The notes under the pieces were generated by a model. It did not search any database, was not told the DNA's origin, and saw only the letters and a list, made by a program, of their open reading frames with translations. A program made the translations under genes and the position numbers. From the NCBI GenBank assembly GCA_018823745.1, contig JAHJHR010000016.1, positions 62,001 through 126,000 on the forward strand: DNA of 64,000 bases. The letters run 5' to 3'. The DNA comes from Alphaproteobacteria bacterium. Lineage in GTDB: Bacteria; Pseudomonadota; Alphaproteobacteria; Oceanibaculales; Oceanibaculaceae. Positions 55,878 through 64,000 of this stretch are shown here, in pieces; position 1 is the first letter of the stretch, and every line of letters begins with the position of its first letter.

Positions 55878-56822
55878 ATGTCCGAACCAACGATCCCCCG
55901 CCCCCCGCACCGCATTCTCGTCATCAAGCATGGCGCGTTCGGCGATTTCATCATGGCGCTGGGCGCGTTCCAGGCGCTGCGGCGGTTTCATGCCGGCGAT
56001 CATCTGGTGCTGCAGACCATCCCATCGCTGGCGCCGCTGGCCCGCGCCAGCGGCTGGTTTGACGAGATCTGGACCGACCCGCGCGACAAGGGGCTGGGCG
56101 CGCTCTACGCCATGCGCCGGCAGATCAAGGACGGGCGGTTCGACCTGGTCTATGACCTGCAATGCTCCGACCGCACCAATCTGTATTTCCAGCTCCTGCG
56201 GCCCTTTCCGCCGCGCTGGTCGGGCAAGGCCTGGGGCTGTTCCAACCCTGATCCGAACCCGGACCGCAACGCCACCCATGGCACCGACCGCTATGCGATG
56301 CAGCTGCGCGATATGGGCATTGCCGAAGTGCCGCCGCCCGATGCCGGCTGGATCGATGCCGATGTCTCGCGCTTCGGGCTGCCCGCCCCCTATGTGCTGC
56401 TGGCCTCCGGCTGCGCCCCGCACCGGCCGGAGAAACGCTGGCCGGAGTCGCACTATGCCGACCTTGCCAACCGGCTTGCCGCGCGCGGCGTGACGCCGGT
56501 GCTGGTCGGCACCAAGTCGGAGGCCGGGACCACCGCCGCCATCGCCGCCGCCTGCCCTGCAGCCCGCGACCTGACCGACCAGACGACTCTGTTCGAGCTG
56601 GGTGGGCTTGCCCGCAAAGCGGCCGGTTCGGTTGGTAATGATACTGGGCCGATGCATCTTCTCGCCGTCACCGGCTGTCCCAGCATCGTGCTCTATTCCC
56701 ACGCCTCGACCCCGACGCAGAGCGGCCAGCGCGGCCCGAAAGTGACCATCCTGCGCGAGCCGTCTCTGGCCGATTTGCCGGTAGACCGCGTCGAGACGGC
56801 GCTTCTGGAACTGATGGGGTAA
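55878..56822 (+). CDS. Glycosyltransferase family 9 (heptosyltransferase-like)
   Basis: 314 residues of GT-B fold: ILVIKHGAFGDFIMALGAFQ at the N terminus, LASGCAPHRPEKRWP, and the nucleotide-sugar site SVGNDTGPMHLLAVTGCP. The family adds heptose to lipopolysaccharide core; donor uncertain here. Single gene, divergent from DUF6165 and converging on the GT2 gene 5 bp away. Confidence 0.92.
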   Translation: MSEPTIPRPPHRILVIKHGAFGDFIMALGAFQALRRFHAGDHLVLQTIPSLAPLARASGWFDEIWTDPRDKGLGALYAMRRQIKDGRFDLVYDLQCSDRTNLYFQLLRPFPPRWSGKAWGCSNPDPNPDRNATHGTDRYAMQLRDMGIAEVPPPDAGWIDADVSRFGLPAPYVLLASGCAPHRPEKRWPESHYADLANRLAARGVTPVLVGTKSEAGTTAAIAAACPAARDLTDQTTLFELGGLARKAAGSVGNDTGPMHLLAVTGCPSIVLYSHASTPTQSGQRGPKVTILREPSLADLPVDRVETALLELMG

Positions 56823-56827
56823 GGGGC

Positions 56828-57751
56828 TTACACCCCGCGAATTACGTAGAGCGCCTTATAGGCCAGCGTATCCAGCCAGTGCTGGCGATGCGCCGTGCCG
56901 GTGAAAGCATAGCGCAGCCGGCTGATAAGCCCGTGTTCGCTGTCCAGCAGGGCGTCGATCGTGGCGCGGTCGGCCGGGGACAGCCGGTCGGCGAAGAGGC
57001 GCCGCAGCTCCGATGCCTGGTGCCGGCGCAAATCGGACTGGCCGGCGGTGAGCTGGCGGCGCACCTTGCCGATCAGCCTGTCCAGCGGCGTGAAGCCGGC
57101 GCCGATGGCGTTGCCGCCATGCTGCCGGTATTTCAGCGCCGGGCGGGGGTCATAGATCACCTGTCCCAGCGCGCCGATCACCTGATAGGCCCACCAGTCA
57201 TGAAACACCGGCGGGGCCGGCCAGGAATTGCGCAGCAGATCGATGGCGGCGCGGTTCAGCAGGATGGTGCAGCCGATGGCGATATTCTCGACCAGCGCAT
57301 TCGCAAGGCTCGGTCCCCGTACCGGCAGCGGCGACAGCCCCCGGCGGACAAGCTCTTCATCGACGATGACGACGCGCGCGCAATACAGTGCGGGCATTTC
57401 TGCCGGCAACGCCGACAAGGCGGCCACGCCGCGGGCCAGCTTGTCGGCTTCCCACACATCGTCCTGATCGGCGAAGCCGGCGAAGGCGGCGTCATCCTCC
57501 ACACTGTCAAGCAGCCGGAAGAAGCTGCCGCACGGTCCCAGATTGCGGCTGCCCGGACGCCAGATGATCCGCGCATCGCGTTCCGCCCATCGGGCCAGCA
57601 GTTCGGGAGTGGCATCGCGGGAGCCATCATCGCGGATGCACAGGCGAAAATTGCCATGGGTCTGGCCGAGGATGCTGGCGATCTGGTCATCCAGCCAGGC
57701 CGCGCCGTCATAGGTCGACAGCAGGATATCGACCCGGGATTCCTCAGCCAT
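56828..57751 (-). CDS. Glycosyltransferase family 2
   Basis: 307 residues, GT-A fold: DILLSTYDGAAWLDDQIASIL, CIRDDGSRDATPELL (nucleotide site) and AGFADQDDVWEADKL (metal-binding DXD-like). Cytosolic or membrane-associated transferase for surface polysaccharide. The start overlaps the O-antigen ligase gene by 8 nt, so they are an operon. Confidence 0.92.
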   Translation of the reverse strand: MAEESRVDILLSTYDGAAWLDDQIASILGQTHGNFRLCIRDDGSRDATPELLARWAERDARIIWRPGSRNLGPCGSFFRLLDSVEDDAAFAGFADQDDVWEADKLARGVAALSALPAEMPALYCARVVIVDEELVRRGLSPLPVRGPSLANALVENIAIGCTILLNRAAIDLLRNSWPAPPVFHDWWAYQVIGALGQVIYDPRPALKYRQHGGNAIGAGFTPLDRLIGKVRRQLTAGQSDLRRHQASELRRLFADRLSPADRATIDALLDSEHGLISRLRYAFTGTAHRQHWLDTLAYKALYVIRGV

Positions 57752-58976
57752 CGCCGCCCACTCTGCCGGTCGCCGGTTCCGGCGCGCTGCGCAGCACGAT
57801 GATGAACAGGGCCGCCGCGGTCAGGAAGCCGGTCATCCACCATGTCTGCCAGCTGCCATAGGCCGTGCCGCTCATGAAGAAGCCGCAGATCAGCAGCGGA
57901 TAGGCGAAAAGCTGGGCAGTCTGCGGCAGGCCCCGAATGGTGCGCAGGATCATCAGGGCCATGACGAGGGCGAGAATGGCGCCGACGCCGCCCAGTTCCA
58001 GCCAGACCTGCAGGAAGGCGTTATGCGGATGCAGCGGTAGCAATTCCACCGTGCCGTCGAACAGCACCGGCGGTGCCACGCCGAAATTATTCATCCCGCG
58101 CGAGGCTTCCAGCCCCCAGCCGAAGATGGGGCGCTCCATAACCCGGTCGGCGACGAAATCCCAGATCATCACCCGATGCCCTATCGAGAAGGGCAGGCCC
58201 TCCACCTCCGCCAGCCCTACGGCATCGAACAGGGTGGCGATCGGCACCATGAACAGGAACCCCACGATCATGATGCCGCCGGCCAGGTAACAGGCGGCCC
58301 GGCGCGACAGGGCCGCAATCGCCAGAAAGCCAAGGCCGACCAGCAGCCCGCCCGATGCCGACTGGCTGCTGGACCCGAGGATCAGGGCGGTCAGCACCAG
58401 CGGCAAGGCGATGGCGGATTTGCGCCAGCCCTGCTGCCACAGGGCAAAGGCCAGCGGCCAGACGAACAGGGCGCACAGGGCCGCCGGCCGGTTGATCGAG
58501 TTGGCGCCGAGCGTGACGGAGAAATCCAGGCCGCGCGTCAATCGATAGAGCGGCTGGTCGGCCAGCAATTCTAGAGAGAACAGCGCGATTCCAAGGGCCA
58601 GTCCGATCATCAGGCTACGGCGCGCCAGACCTTGCGGGTCCAGCCTTGCGCTCAGCAGCACCTGGAAGAAAAACAGGGCCGGCCCGAAGACGGCGATGAA
58701 CTGGGCCACCTGTTCGCGCGCCTCCCCCGGGACGGCGCTCCACAGCGCCGTGAGACAGGCATAGGCGATGAACAGCGCCACCGCCCAGGCCACATGGAAA
58801 CGCGGCACCGGCGGCTGGCGGACGGACACCCAGGACAGGATGATGCTGAAGCAGGCGACGGCGAACAGCCCGACCGCGACGACGCGCGGTGACCAGGCCA
58901 GCAGCAGCCCGACCGCCAGCATCCAGGCGCAGAGAACGGGGCCGATACCACGGATCAATCTGCTGTCGTCTTGCAA
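57744..58976 (-). CDS. O-antigen ligase family protein (Wzy_C)
   Basis: About 410 residues with roughly ten membrane helices and the large periplasmic loop containing HPHNAFLQVWLELG, the signature of Wzy_C ligase/polymerase proteins. It may attach O-antigen to lipid A core or polymerise units. Translation start uncertain: the frame begins with a TTG at 58976, no strong Shine-Dalgarno was seen, and the first ATG is residue 19. Confidence 0.85.
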   Translation of the reverse strand: MQDDSRLIRGIGPVLCAWMLAVGLLLAWSPRVVAVGLFAVACFSIILSWVSVRQPPVPRFHVAWAVALFIAYACLTALWSAVPGEAREQVAQFIAVFGPALFFFQVLLSARLDPQGLARRSLMIGLALGIALFSLELLADQPLYRLTRGLDFSVTLGANSINRPAALCALFVWPLAFALWQQGWRKSAIALPLVLTALILGSSSQSASGGLLVGLGFLAIAALSRRAACYLAGGIMIVGFLFMVPIATLFDAVGLAEVEGLPFSIGHRVMIWDFVADRVMERPIFGWGLEASRGMNNFGVAPPVLFDGTVELLPLHPHNAFLQVWLELGGVGAILALVMALMILRTIRGLPQTAQLFAYPLLICGFFMSGTAYGSWQTWWMTGFLTAAALFIIVLRSAPEPATGRVGGDG

Positions 58977-59065
58977 GCGCCGGCCATTTCGTGACGGAAT
59001 GGGATCGGGGCCGAAAAAGCCCGATCCGCGCGACTAGACCAGCACCATCGGGCAGCGTCAAGACC

Positions 59066-60295
59066 ATGGCGATGCTTTACAAGCCGCCCCCCGATCCCGT
59101 AAGCAGCCGGAATGGCAAAGTGATTGCGCTGCCCAACCCAACGAGGCCCTGCCCCTTGACCCGTCGGCTGCTCTATCTGGTGACCGAGGACTGGTACTTC
59201 TGGTCGCACCGCCTGCCGCAGGCCCGCGCCGCGCGCGATGCCGGCTTCGAGGTGCTGGTGGCGACCCGCATTGCCGATCATGGCGCGCGCATCGCCGACG
59301 AGGGGTTTCGCGTCCTCCCTTTGCCCTGGCGGCGCGAGGGCGGGCTGATCGGCCAGATACCCGTGATCGCCGAACTGGTGCGGCTGTACCGCCGGGAACG
59401 TCCGGATATCGTGCATCACGTGGCGCTGAAGCCGGTCGCCTTCGGGGCGCTTGCCGCCCGCATCGCCGGTGTTCCGGCGGTGGTGAACGCAATCACCGGC
59501 TTCGGTTTTCTGGCAACCTCCGCCAGCCTGAAGGCGCGGCTCCTCCGCACTGCCATCGGCCTTGTCCTGCCGCCGCTGACCAATCGCGCCCGGGCCCGCA
59601 TGATCCTGCAGAATGACGACGATCTCGCTTTGGCGCTGGCCCGCGGCCTGACGTGCCGCGACCGCGCCGTCGTGATTCGCGGCTCAGGCGTCGATCTGAC
59701 GCATTTCGCCGCCCTGCCCGAACCGGCACAGGGGCCGGTCACCATCGCCATCGTCTCCCGCATGCTGCGCATCAAGGGCATCGATACGCTGGTCGATGCC
59801 GTGCGGCTGCTGCGCACGCGCGGGCTTGATGTCCGGCTGCTGCTGGCCGGCGGGCCGGACCCGGCCAACCCGGCCTCCTTCACCGAGGCGACGCTGAAGT
59901 CCTGGGCGGCGGAACCGGGCATCGACTGGCTCGGGCCGGTCGAGGATGTCCGCACGGTCTGGGCGCAGGCGCATATCGCCGTGCTGGCCTCACGCGGTGG
60001 CGAGGGCGTGCCGAAAAGCCTGCTGGAGGCCGCCGCCTGCGGCCGCGCCATCGTCGCCACCGATGTGCCGGGTTGCCGCGACGTCACCGGCCGGGAGGGC
60101 GAGGCCGGATTCCTGGTGCCGCCGGGCGATCCTGAAGCGATGGCCGAGGCACTGGCCCGGTTGGCACAGGATGCCGGCCTGCGCCATCGCCTGGCCGCCA
60201 CGGCGCGCCAGCGAGCGGAGACATTGTTCGGGGCCGAGAGCATCGGCCGGGAAACCGTCGCGCTGTATGAAACCCTGCTGCGGGAGACACACTGA
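59066..60295 (+). CDS. Glycosyltransferase family 4
   Basis: 409 residues from ATG 59066. GT-B fold: LYLVTEDWYFWSHRLPQARA, IVHHVALKPVAFGALAARIAG, IVSRMLRIKGIDTLVDAV, and the C-terminal E-X7-E motif in EGVPKSLLEAAACGRAIVA. Similar to polysaccharide and capsule transferases. Overlaps asnB by TGATG, so the pair is translationally coupled. Divergent from the ligase gene with about 89 bp between starts. Confidence 0.92.
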   Translation: MAMLYKPPPDPVSSRNGKVIALPNPTRPCPLTRRLLYLVTEDWYFWSHRLPQARAARDAGFEVLVATRIADHGARIADEGFRVLPLPWRREGGLIGQIPVIAELVRLYRRERPDIVHHVALKPVAFGALAARIAGVPAVVNAITGFGFLATSASLKARLLRTAIGLVLPPLTNRARARMILQNDDDLALALARGLTCRDRAVVIRGSGVDLTHFAALPEPAQGPVTIAIVSRMLRIKGIDTLVDAVRLLRTRGLDVRLLLAGGPDPANPASFTEATLKSWAAEPGIDWLGPVEDVRTVWAQAHIAVLASRGGEGVPKSLLEAAACGRAIVATDVPGCRDVTGREGEAGFLVPPGDPEAMAEALARLAQDAGLRHRLAATARQRAETLFGAESIGRETVALYETLLRETH

Positions 60296-62235
60296 TGTGC
60301 GGCATTGCCGGGCTCTGGGACCGCAACCACCGCCTGTCGGGTGAGGCGCTGTCCGCCAGCTCTGCCGCAATGACGGCGGCGTTGAGCCGGCGCGGGCCGG
60401 ATGATGAGGGGGTGTGGGACGATGCCCCGGCCGGCATCGCGCTCGGCCATCGCCGGCTGGCGATCATCGATCTGTCACCGGCCGGACATGAACCGATGGT
60501 CAGTGCCGATGGCCGGCTGGTCCTGACCTATAATGGCGAGATCTATAATTTCGTCGAACTGCGCCAGGCCCTCGAACAGGAAGGTGCGCGCTTCCGGGGC
60601 GAGTGCGATGCCGAGGTGATGCTGGAGGGCTTCGCCCGCTGGGGCATCGCCGCGACGGTCGAAAAGCTGATCGGCATGTTCGCCTTCGCCGTCTGGGACC
60701 GCCGGGACCATCGCCTGACACTGGGCCGCGACCGGCTGGGGGTGAAGCCGCTTTATTGGGGCGTGGTCGACGGCCTGGTGCTGTTCGGCTCGGAGCTGAA
60801 GGCACTGACCGCCTGCCCGCACTGGACGCCGCAGATTGACCGCGACAGCGTCGCTGCCTTCCTGCGCTATGCCTATGTGCCCAGCCCGGACAGCATCTAT
60901 CGCGGCATCCACAAGCTGCCACCCGGCTGCCTGCTGGAGATATCGGAGAATGCGGGCGAGCCGGTCCTGACCCGCTATTGGGATCTGCAATCGGTCGCAT
61001 TGGCCGGCCTGGCCGACCCGCTGCCCGAGCAGCCGGACGCTGCCCTCGACCTGCTGGAGCCTTTGCTGAAGGACGCCGTGTCGCGCCGCATGGTTGCCGA
61101 TGTGCCGCTGGGCGTGCTGCTGTCCGGCGGTATCGACAGCTCGCTGGTCGCGGCGCTGATGCAGACCGCCAGCCCCCGCCCGATCCGCAGCTTCACCATC
61201 GGCTTCCAGGACAGCGATCTCGACGAGGCGCCGATGGCCGGCGCCATTGCCCGGCATCTCGGCGCCGACCACACGCAGCTCTATCTGTCGGAGGCCGATG
61301 CCCGCAACACCGTGCCGGAACTGGCGGAGATCTACGACGAGCCCTTTGCCGATGCCTCGCAGATACCGACCCTGCTGGTCTCCCGCCTGGCGCGGCAACA
61401 GGTGACGGTGGCGCTGGGCGGCGATGGCGGCGACGAGATGTTCGGCGGCTATCACCGCCAGCGCGTCGGTGAGGGCATCTGGACTCGTGTCGGGGATGTG
61501 CCGCGCCCGCTGCGCAAGGTCGCCTCGGCGCTGCTGAAGATGCCGTCCTCCAGCGCCTGGGCAAAGGTGGCGGAGCAGATACCCGCGCGCTACCGCCCGC
61601 CGATGCTGGGCGACAAGATCGGCAAGCTGGCCGCCATATTGCCGCTCGACGGGCCGGATGCGATGTATCGCCGGCTGGTGACACACTGGCCCTCGGCTGA
61701 GGCGCTGGTCCCCGGCGCCGGCGGCAGGCTGTCCCCGCTCGGGCATGCCGGCCTCGCCACGGCCATGCCGGATGCGTTCCACCGTGCCCGGCTGATGGAT
61801 GCCGCCAGCTATCTGCCCGACGATGTGCTGACCAAGGTGGATCGCGCCAGCATGGCCTGCGGGCTGGAAGTGCGCGTGCCGCTGCTCGACCACCGGGTCG
61901 TGGAACTGGCCTGGCGTTTTCCGAAGGGCCTGCTGCACCGCGATGGCCAGAGCAAATGGCCGCTGCGCCAGATACTCGCCCGCCATGTGCCGCGCGCGCT
62001 GTTCGACCGGCCGAAAGCCGGCTTTTCCGTGCCCATCGATGCCTGGCTGCGCGGCCCCTTGCGCGACTGGGCGGAGAGCCTGCTGTCAGCCGAGGCGCTG
62101 TCGAAGGACGGGCTATTGCAGGAACAGCCGATCCGCAGCGCCTGGCGCATCCATCAGGCCGGCCAGCGCGATCTTGGCGGCCAGCTCTGGCCGGTGCTGA
62201 TGCTCCAGGCCTGGCGGCAGCGCTGGAACCAGTGA
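60295..62235 (+). CDS. asnB: Asparagine synthase-type amidotransferase
   Basis: 646 residues: N-terminal class II glutaminase with Cys2 (MCGIAG), RRGPDDEGVW, NGEIYNF; C-terminal synthetase with PP-loop LSGGIDSS (about 277-283), GGDGGDEMFGGYHR and FDRPKAGFSVPIDAWLRG. Glutamine-dependent. In a glycan locus such enzymes can amidate uronic-acid or other sugars instead of making asparagine; sequence alone does not decide. Coupled to the upstream GT4 gene. Confidence 0.93.
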   Translation: MCGIAGLWDRNHRLSGEALSASSAAMTAALSRRGPDDEGVWDDAPAGIALGHRRLAIIDLSPAGHEPMVSADGRLVLTYNGEIYNFVELRQALEQEGARFRGECDAEVMLEGFARWGIAATVEKLIGMFAFAVWDRRDHRLTLGRDRLGVKPLYWGVVDGLVLFGSELKALTACPHWTPQIDRDSVAAFLRYAYVPSPDSIYRGIHKLPPGCLLEISENAGEPVLTRYWDLQSVALAGLADPLPEQPDAALDLLEPLLKDAVSRRMVADVPLGVLLSGGIDSSLVAALMQTASPRPIRSFTIGFQDSDLDEAPMAGAIARHLGADHTQLYLSEADARNTVPELAEIYDEPFADASQIPTLLVSRLARQQVTVALGGDGGDEMFGGYHRQRVGEGIWTRVGDVPRPLRKVASALLKMPSSSAWAKVAEQIPARYRPPMLGDKIGKLAAILPLDGPDAMYRRLVTHWPSAEALVPGAGGRLSPLGHAGLATAMPDAFHRARLMDAASYLPDDVLTKVDRASMACGLEVRVPLLDHRVVELAWRFPKGLLHRDGQSKWPLRQILARHVPRALFDRPKAGFSVPIDAWLRGPLRDWAESLLSAEALSKDGLLQEQPIRSAWRIHQAGQRDLGGQLWPVLMLQAWRQRWNQ

Positions 62236-62242
62236 GACGCGA

Positions 62243-62776
62243 TTAGCGCCCGAAAAGAGCGTCAGTCGGCATCGAATAGGTCAGCACCACGGATTCAGTG
62301 CCGGGATTGCTGTCGCCCAGACCGGCATTGGAAATATGATGCACGGCAAGGCCAAGGCGCGAGCGGTTGTCGAAGCGATAGGCGAGCTCCAGCCCGGTGC
62401 GGAACTCGACGGTATGGCCCAGATCCTTGCCATCGCCATCGTGATAGGCACCGACAGCCGCGCTCGGGATCAGCACCACCCGCTGGCCGAGGGGGATATC
62501 CACGCCAAGGCCGACATAGCCGTAGACCGCTTCGTCCGTGGTCGCCATGACGCCGATGAAGGGGGTGAATATCCAAAGCTTGCTGGCTTCTGAGAAGCGA
62601 TACTCGGCCCGGAATTCACCGGCGGTAAAATCGTCATTTACATCATAGGCGCCGGCGGACAACGCCAGAAAGGCCGGCTCCTCCGCCTTCGCGGCGCCAG
62701 CAGAAACACCCAGCCCCAACCCCAGGACGGCTGCTGCCGCCCACGACAAAACACCCCGCAAACTGGTACGCGTCAT
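62243..62776 (-). CDS. Acyloxyacyl hydrolase (PagL-like lipid A deacylase)
   Basis: 177 residues: signal peptide (cleavage near GAAKAEE) and an eight-strand outer-membrane barrel. Catalytic triad of PagL-type 3-O-deacylases is visible: His147, Ser149 and Glu161 in HHISNAGLGDSNPGTE, with SRLGLAVHH before. It would trim lipid A acyl chains. Converges with asnB (7 bp). Confidence 0.87.
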   Translation of the reverse strand: MTRTSLRGVLSWAAAAVLGLGLGVSAGAAKAEEPAFLALSAGAYDVNDDFTAGEFRAEYRFSEASKLWIFTPFIGVMATTDEAVYGYVGLGVDIPLGQRVVLIPSAAVGAYHDGDGKDLGHTVEFRTGLELAYRFDNRSRLGLAVHHISNAGLGDSNPGTESVVLTYSMPTDALFGR

Positions 62777-62878
62777 GACGGCCCCTCCCTACTGTTGGCC
62801 ATCATGTCCCAGACAACAGCCAACCCCTTGGTATAGCGCATAATACTCACACGGAACCGCCGCGCAAGCATGCCGTTT

Positions 62879-63841
62879 TCAACGCAGTGACTGGGCCATG
62901 GCCCGCGTTGCCTCGACCAGGGCCGAGCGGATGCCCGGCTCCATCGCCGAATGCCCGGCATCGGGGATGATGCAGTAACGCGCCTCCGGCCAGGCCTCGG
63001 CCAGCGCGTCGGCGGTGATGATCGGGCAGACCATGTCGTAGCGGCCCTGCACGATGATCGCCGGCAGGGCACGGATGCGGTCGATCCGGCGCAGCATTTC
63101 CGTGCCGTCAAGGAAGCAGCCATTGACGAAGTAATGCGCCTCGATACGCGCCATGCCCAGCGCGTGGCGCTCCTCGGAAAAGCTGCCGACAAGCGCCGGA
63201 TTGGGCAGCAGAGTGGAACACGAGCCTTCATAGACGCTCCAGGCGCGGGCGGCCGGCATATGCACGGCCGGGTCGGGATCGACCAGCCGCCGGTGATAGG
63301 CCGCCAGCAGGTCACCGCGCTCCGCTTCCGGCAGATACCCGGCGAAAGCCGACCAGGTCTCCGGGAAAACCGTGCGGATGCCATAAAGGAACCAGTCGAT
63401 TTCCGCCGGCCGCCCCAGGAAAATACCCCGCAGTACAAAGCCCAGGCAGGCCTCCGGATGGGCCAGGCCATAGGCCAGCGCCAGGGTTGATCCCCAGGAC
63501 CCGCCGAAGACCAGCCAGCGGTCGATCTCCAGCCGGCGGCGCAGCATCTCCAGATCGGCGATCAGATGCGCCGTGGTGTTATCGGCAAGGCTGCCCAGCG
63601 GGGTCGAGCGGCCGGCACCGCGCTGGTCAAGAATCACGATCCGATAAACAGCGGGATCGAAGAACCGGCGATGCACCGGCGCAGCGCCGGAGCCCGGCCC
63701 GCCATGCAGGAAGACGACCGGGATACCGTCGCGGTGGCCGCTCTGCTCCCAATACAGCGTGTGGCCGCCGCCCACCGGCAGCATGCCGGTGTCGAAAGGC
63801 TCAATCTCCGGATAGAGCGGCGTATCATGGTCGAGCGGCAT
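62879..63841 (-). CDS. pip: Prolyl iminopeptidase
   Basis: Alpha/beta-hydrolase (S33) that removes N-terminal proline. 320 residues from ATG 63841. Oxyanion HGGPGSG, DQRGAGRS, nucleophile elbow GGSWGSTLALAYG, acid in GRYDMVCP and catalytic His in DAGHSAMEP. The ATG MPLDHDTPLYPEI matches the family start; a 16-codon upstream extension is less likely. Monocistronic. Confidence 0.95.
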   Translation of the reverse strand: MPLDHDTPLYPEIEPFDTGMLPVGGGHTLYWEQSGHRDGIPVVFLHGGPGSGAAPVHRRFFDPAVYRIVILDQRGAGRSTPLGSLADNTTAHLIADLEMLRRRLEIDRWLVFGGSWGSTLALAYGLAHPEACLGFVLRGIFLGRPAEIDWFLYGIRTVFPETWSAFAGYLPEAERGDLLAAYHRRLVDPDPAVHMPAARAWSVYEGSCSTLLPNPALVGSFSEERHALGMARIEAHYFVNGCFLDGTEMLRRIDRIRALPAIIVQGRYDMVCPIITADALAEAWPEARYCIIPDAGHSAMEPGIRSALVEATRAMAQSLR

Positions 63842-63938
63842 GGCGGCACCTGGTTGCGACAGACAAGCCGATGGGACGACGCCCGGCACCCTGCGTCAAG
63901 AGGGCGAGCCAGGGTTGTTTTTACCAGCGCTTTGCCGC

Positions 63939-64000
63939 ATGTCTCGGATCATGATGCTGCGCCTTGCCCTGCTGCTCCTTCTGCTGCTGCCCCTGCCTGC
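63939..64000 (+). CDS. Start of an exported protein (3' end outside window)
   Basis: ATG at 63939 opens a frame of 20 codons to the window edge: MSRIMMLRLALLLLLLLPLP, a basic start and long Leu-rich core typical of a signal peptide. Divergent from pip. The rest is not visible. Confidence 0.45.
   Translation, partial: MSRIMMLRLALLLLLLLPLP

Overview
The window is about 64 kb of compact, GC-rich chromosome from an alphaproteobacterium. The best guess is a Rhodospirillales-type (Azospirillum/Oceanibaculum-like) free-living bacterium. The reasons are the gene neighbourhoods (dapF-mtaB-ftsY; ffh-rpsP-rimM-trmD-rplS followed by leuCDB; ftsEX-ydcF-plsC divergent from an MJ0042 zinc-ribbon gene), an S16 protein with a long Ala/Glu tail, a B12-dependent ribonucleotide reductase and repeated GTG/TTG starts. 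I saw no phage, plasmid, insertion sequence, CRISPR or rRNA.

Layout. 0-4 kb: end of an aldo/keto reductase gene, then the dapF-mtaB-ftsY operon. 4-6.6 kb: very small genes (a 24-residue membrane peptide, a cold-shock protein, two small unknown proteins), an ASCH protein and a solitary DUF4238 gene that looks acquired. 7-14.4 kb: translation/SRP operon and leuCDB. 14.5-15.2 kb: an orphan Nif11-type double-glycine leader peptide facing an orphan NadS/HigA-type HTH regulator. 15.2-24.2 kb: argE, trkH, folE, apaG, an OmpA lipoprotein and an ynjBCD-type ABC importer. 24.3-28.4 kb: tRNA-Gly(CCC), two small envelope proteins and an MscS-type channel. 28.7-33.4 kb: acs, an intergenic palindromic repeat, and nrdJ with DnaA-box-like sites upstream. 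33.4-41 kb: plsC-ydcF-ftsX-ftsE, a zinc-ribbon protein, an SDR, a secreted four-cysteine protein, a DJ-1/PfpI protein and a beta-barrel OmpA. 41-43.2 kb: an operon of EF-hand protein, ECF sigma factor, putative anti-sigma factor and periplasmic sensor. 43.3-54.6 kb: mutL, pgi, an M16 peptidase pair, a cupin, a redoxin with DsbD, a D-2-hydroxyacid dehydrogenase and rlmJ. 54.6-62.8 kb: a surface-polysaccharide locus (methyltransferase, DUF6165, GT9, GT2, O-antigen ligase, GT4, asparagine-synthase-like amidotransferase, PagL-like lipid A deacylase) containing tRNA-Arg(CCT). It ends with prolyl iminopeptidase and the first codons of a secreted protein.

Functionally this is mostly housekeeping: SRP targeting, translation, leucine and lysine synthesis, division, lipid and nucleotide metabolism. 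The accessory interest lies in the orphan leader peptide with its structured 5' region, the EF-hand/ECF sigma operon, the possible leuCDB leader, the DnaA-box-like cluster at nrdJ and the surface-sugar locus. All assignments come from reading the sequence and from knowledge of the families. No database search was run.
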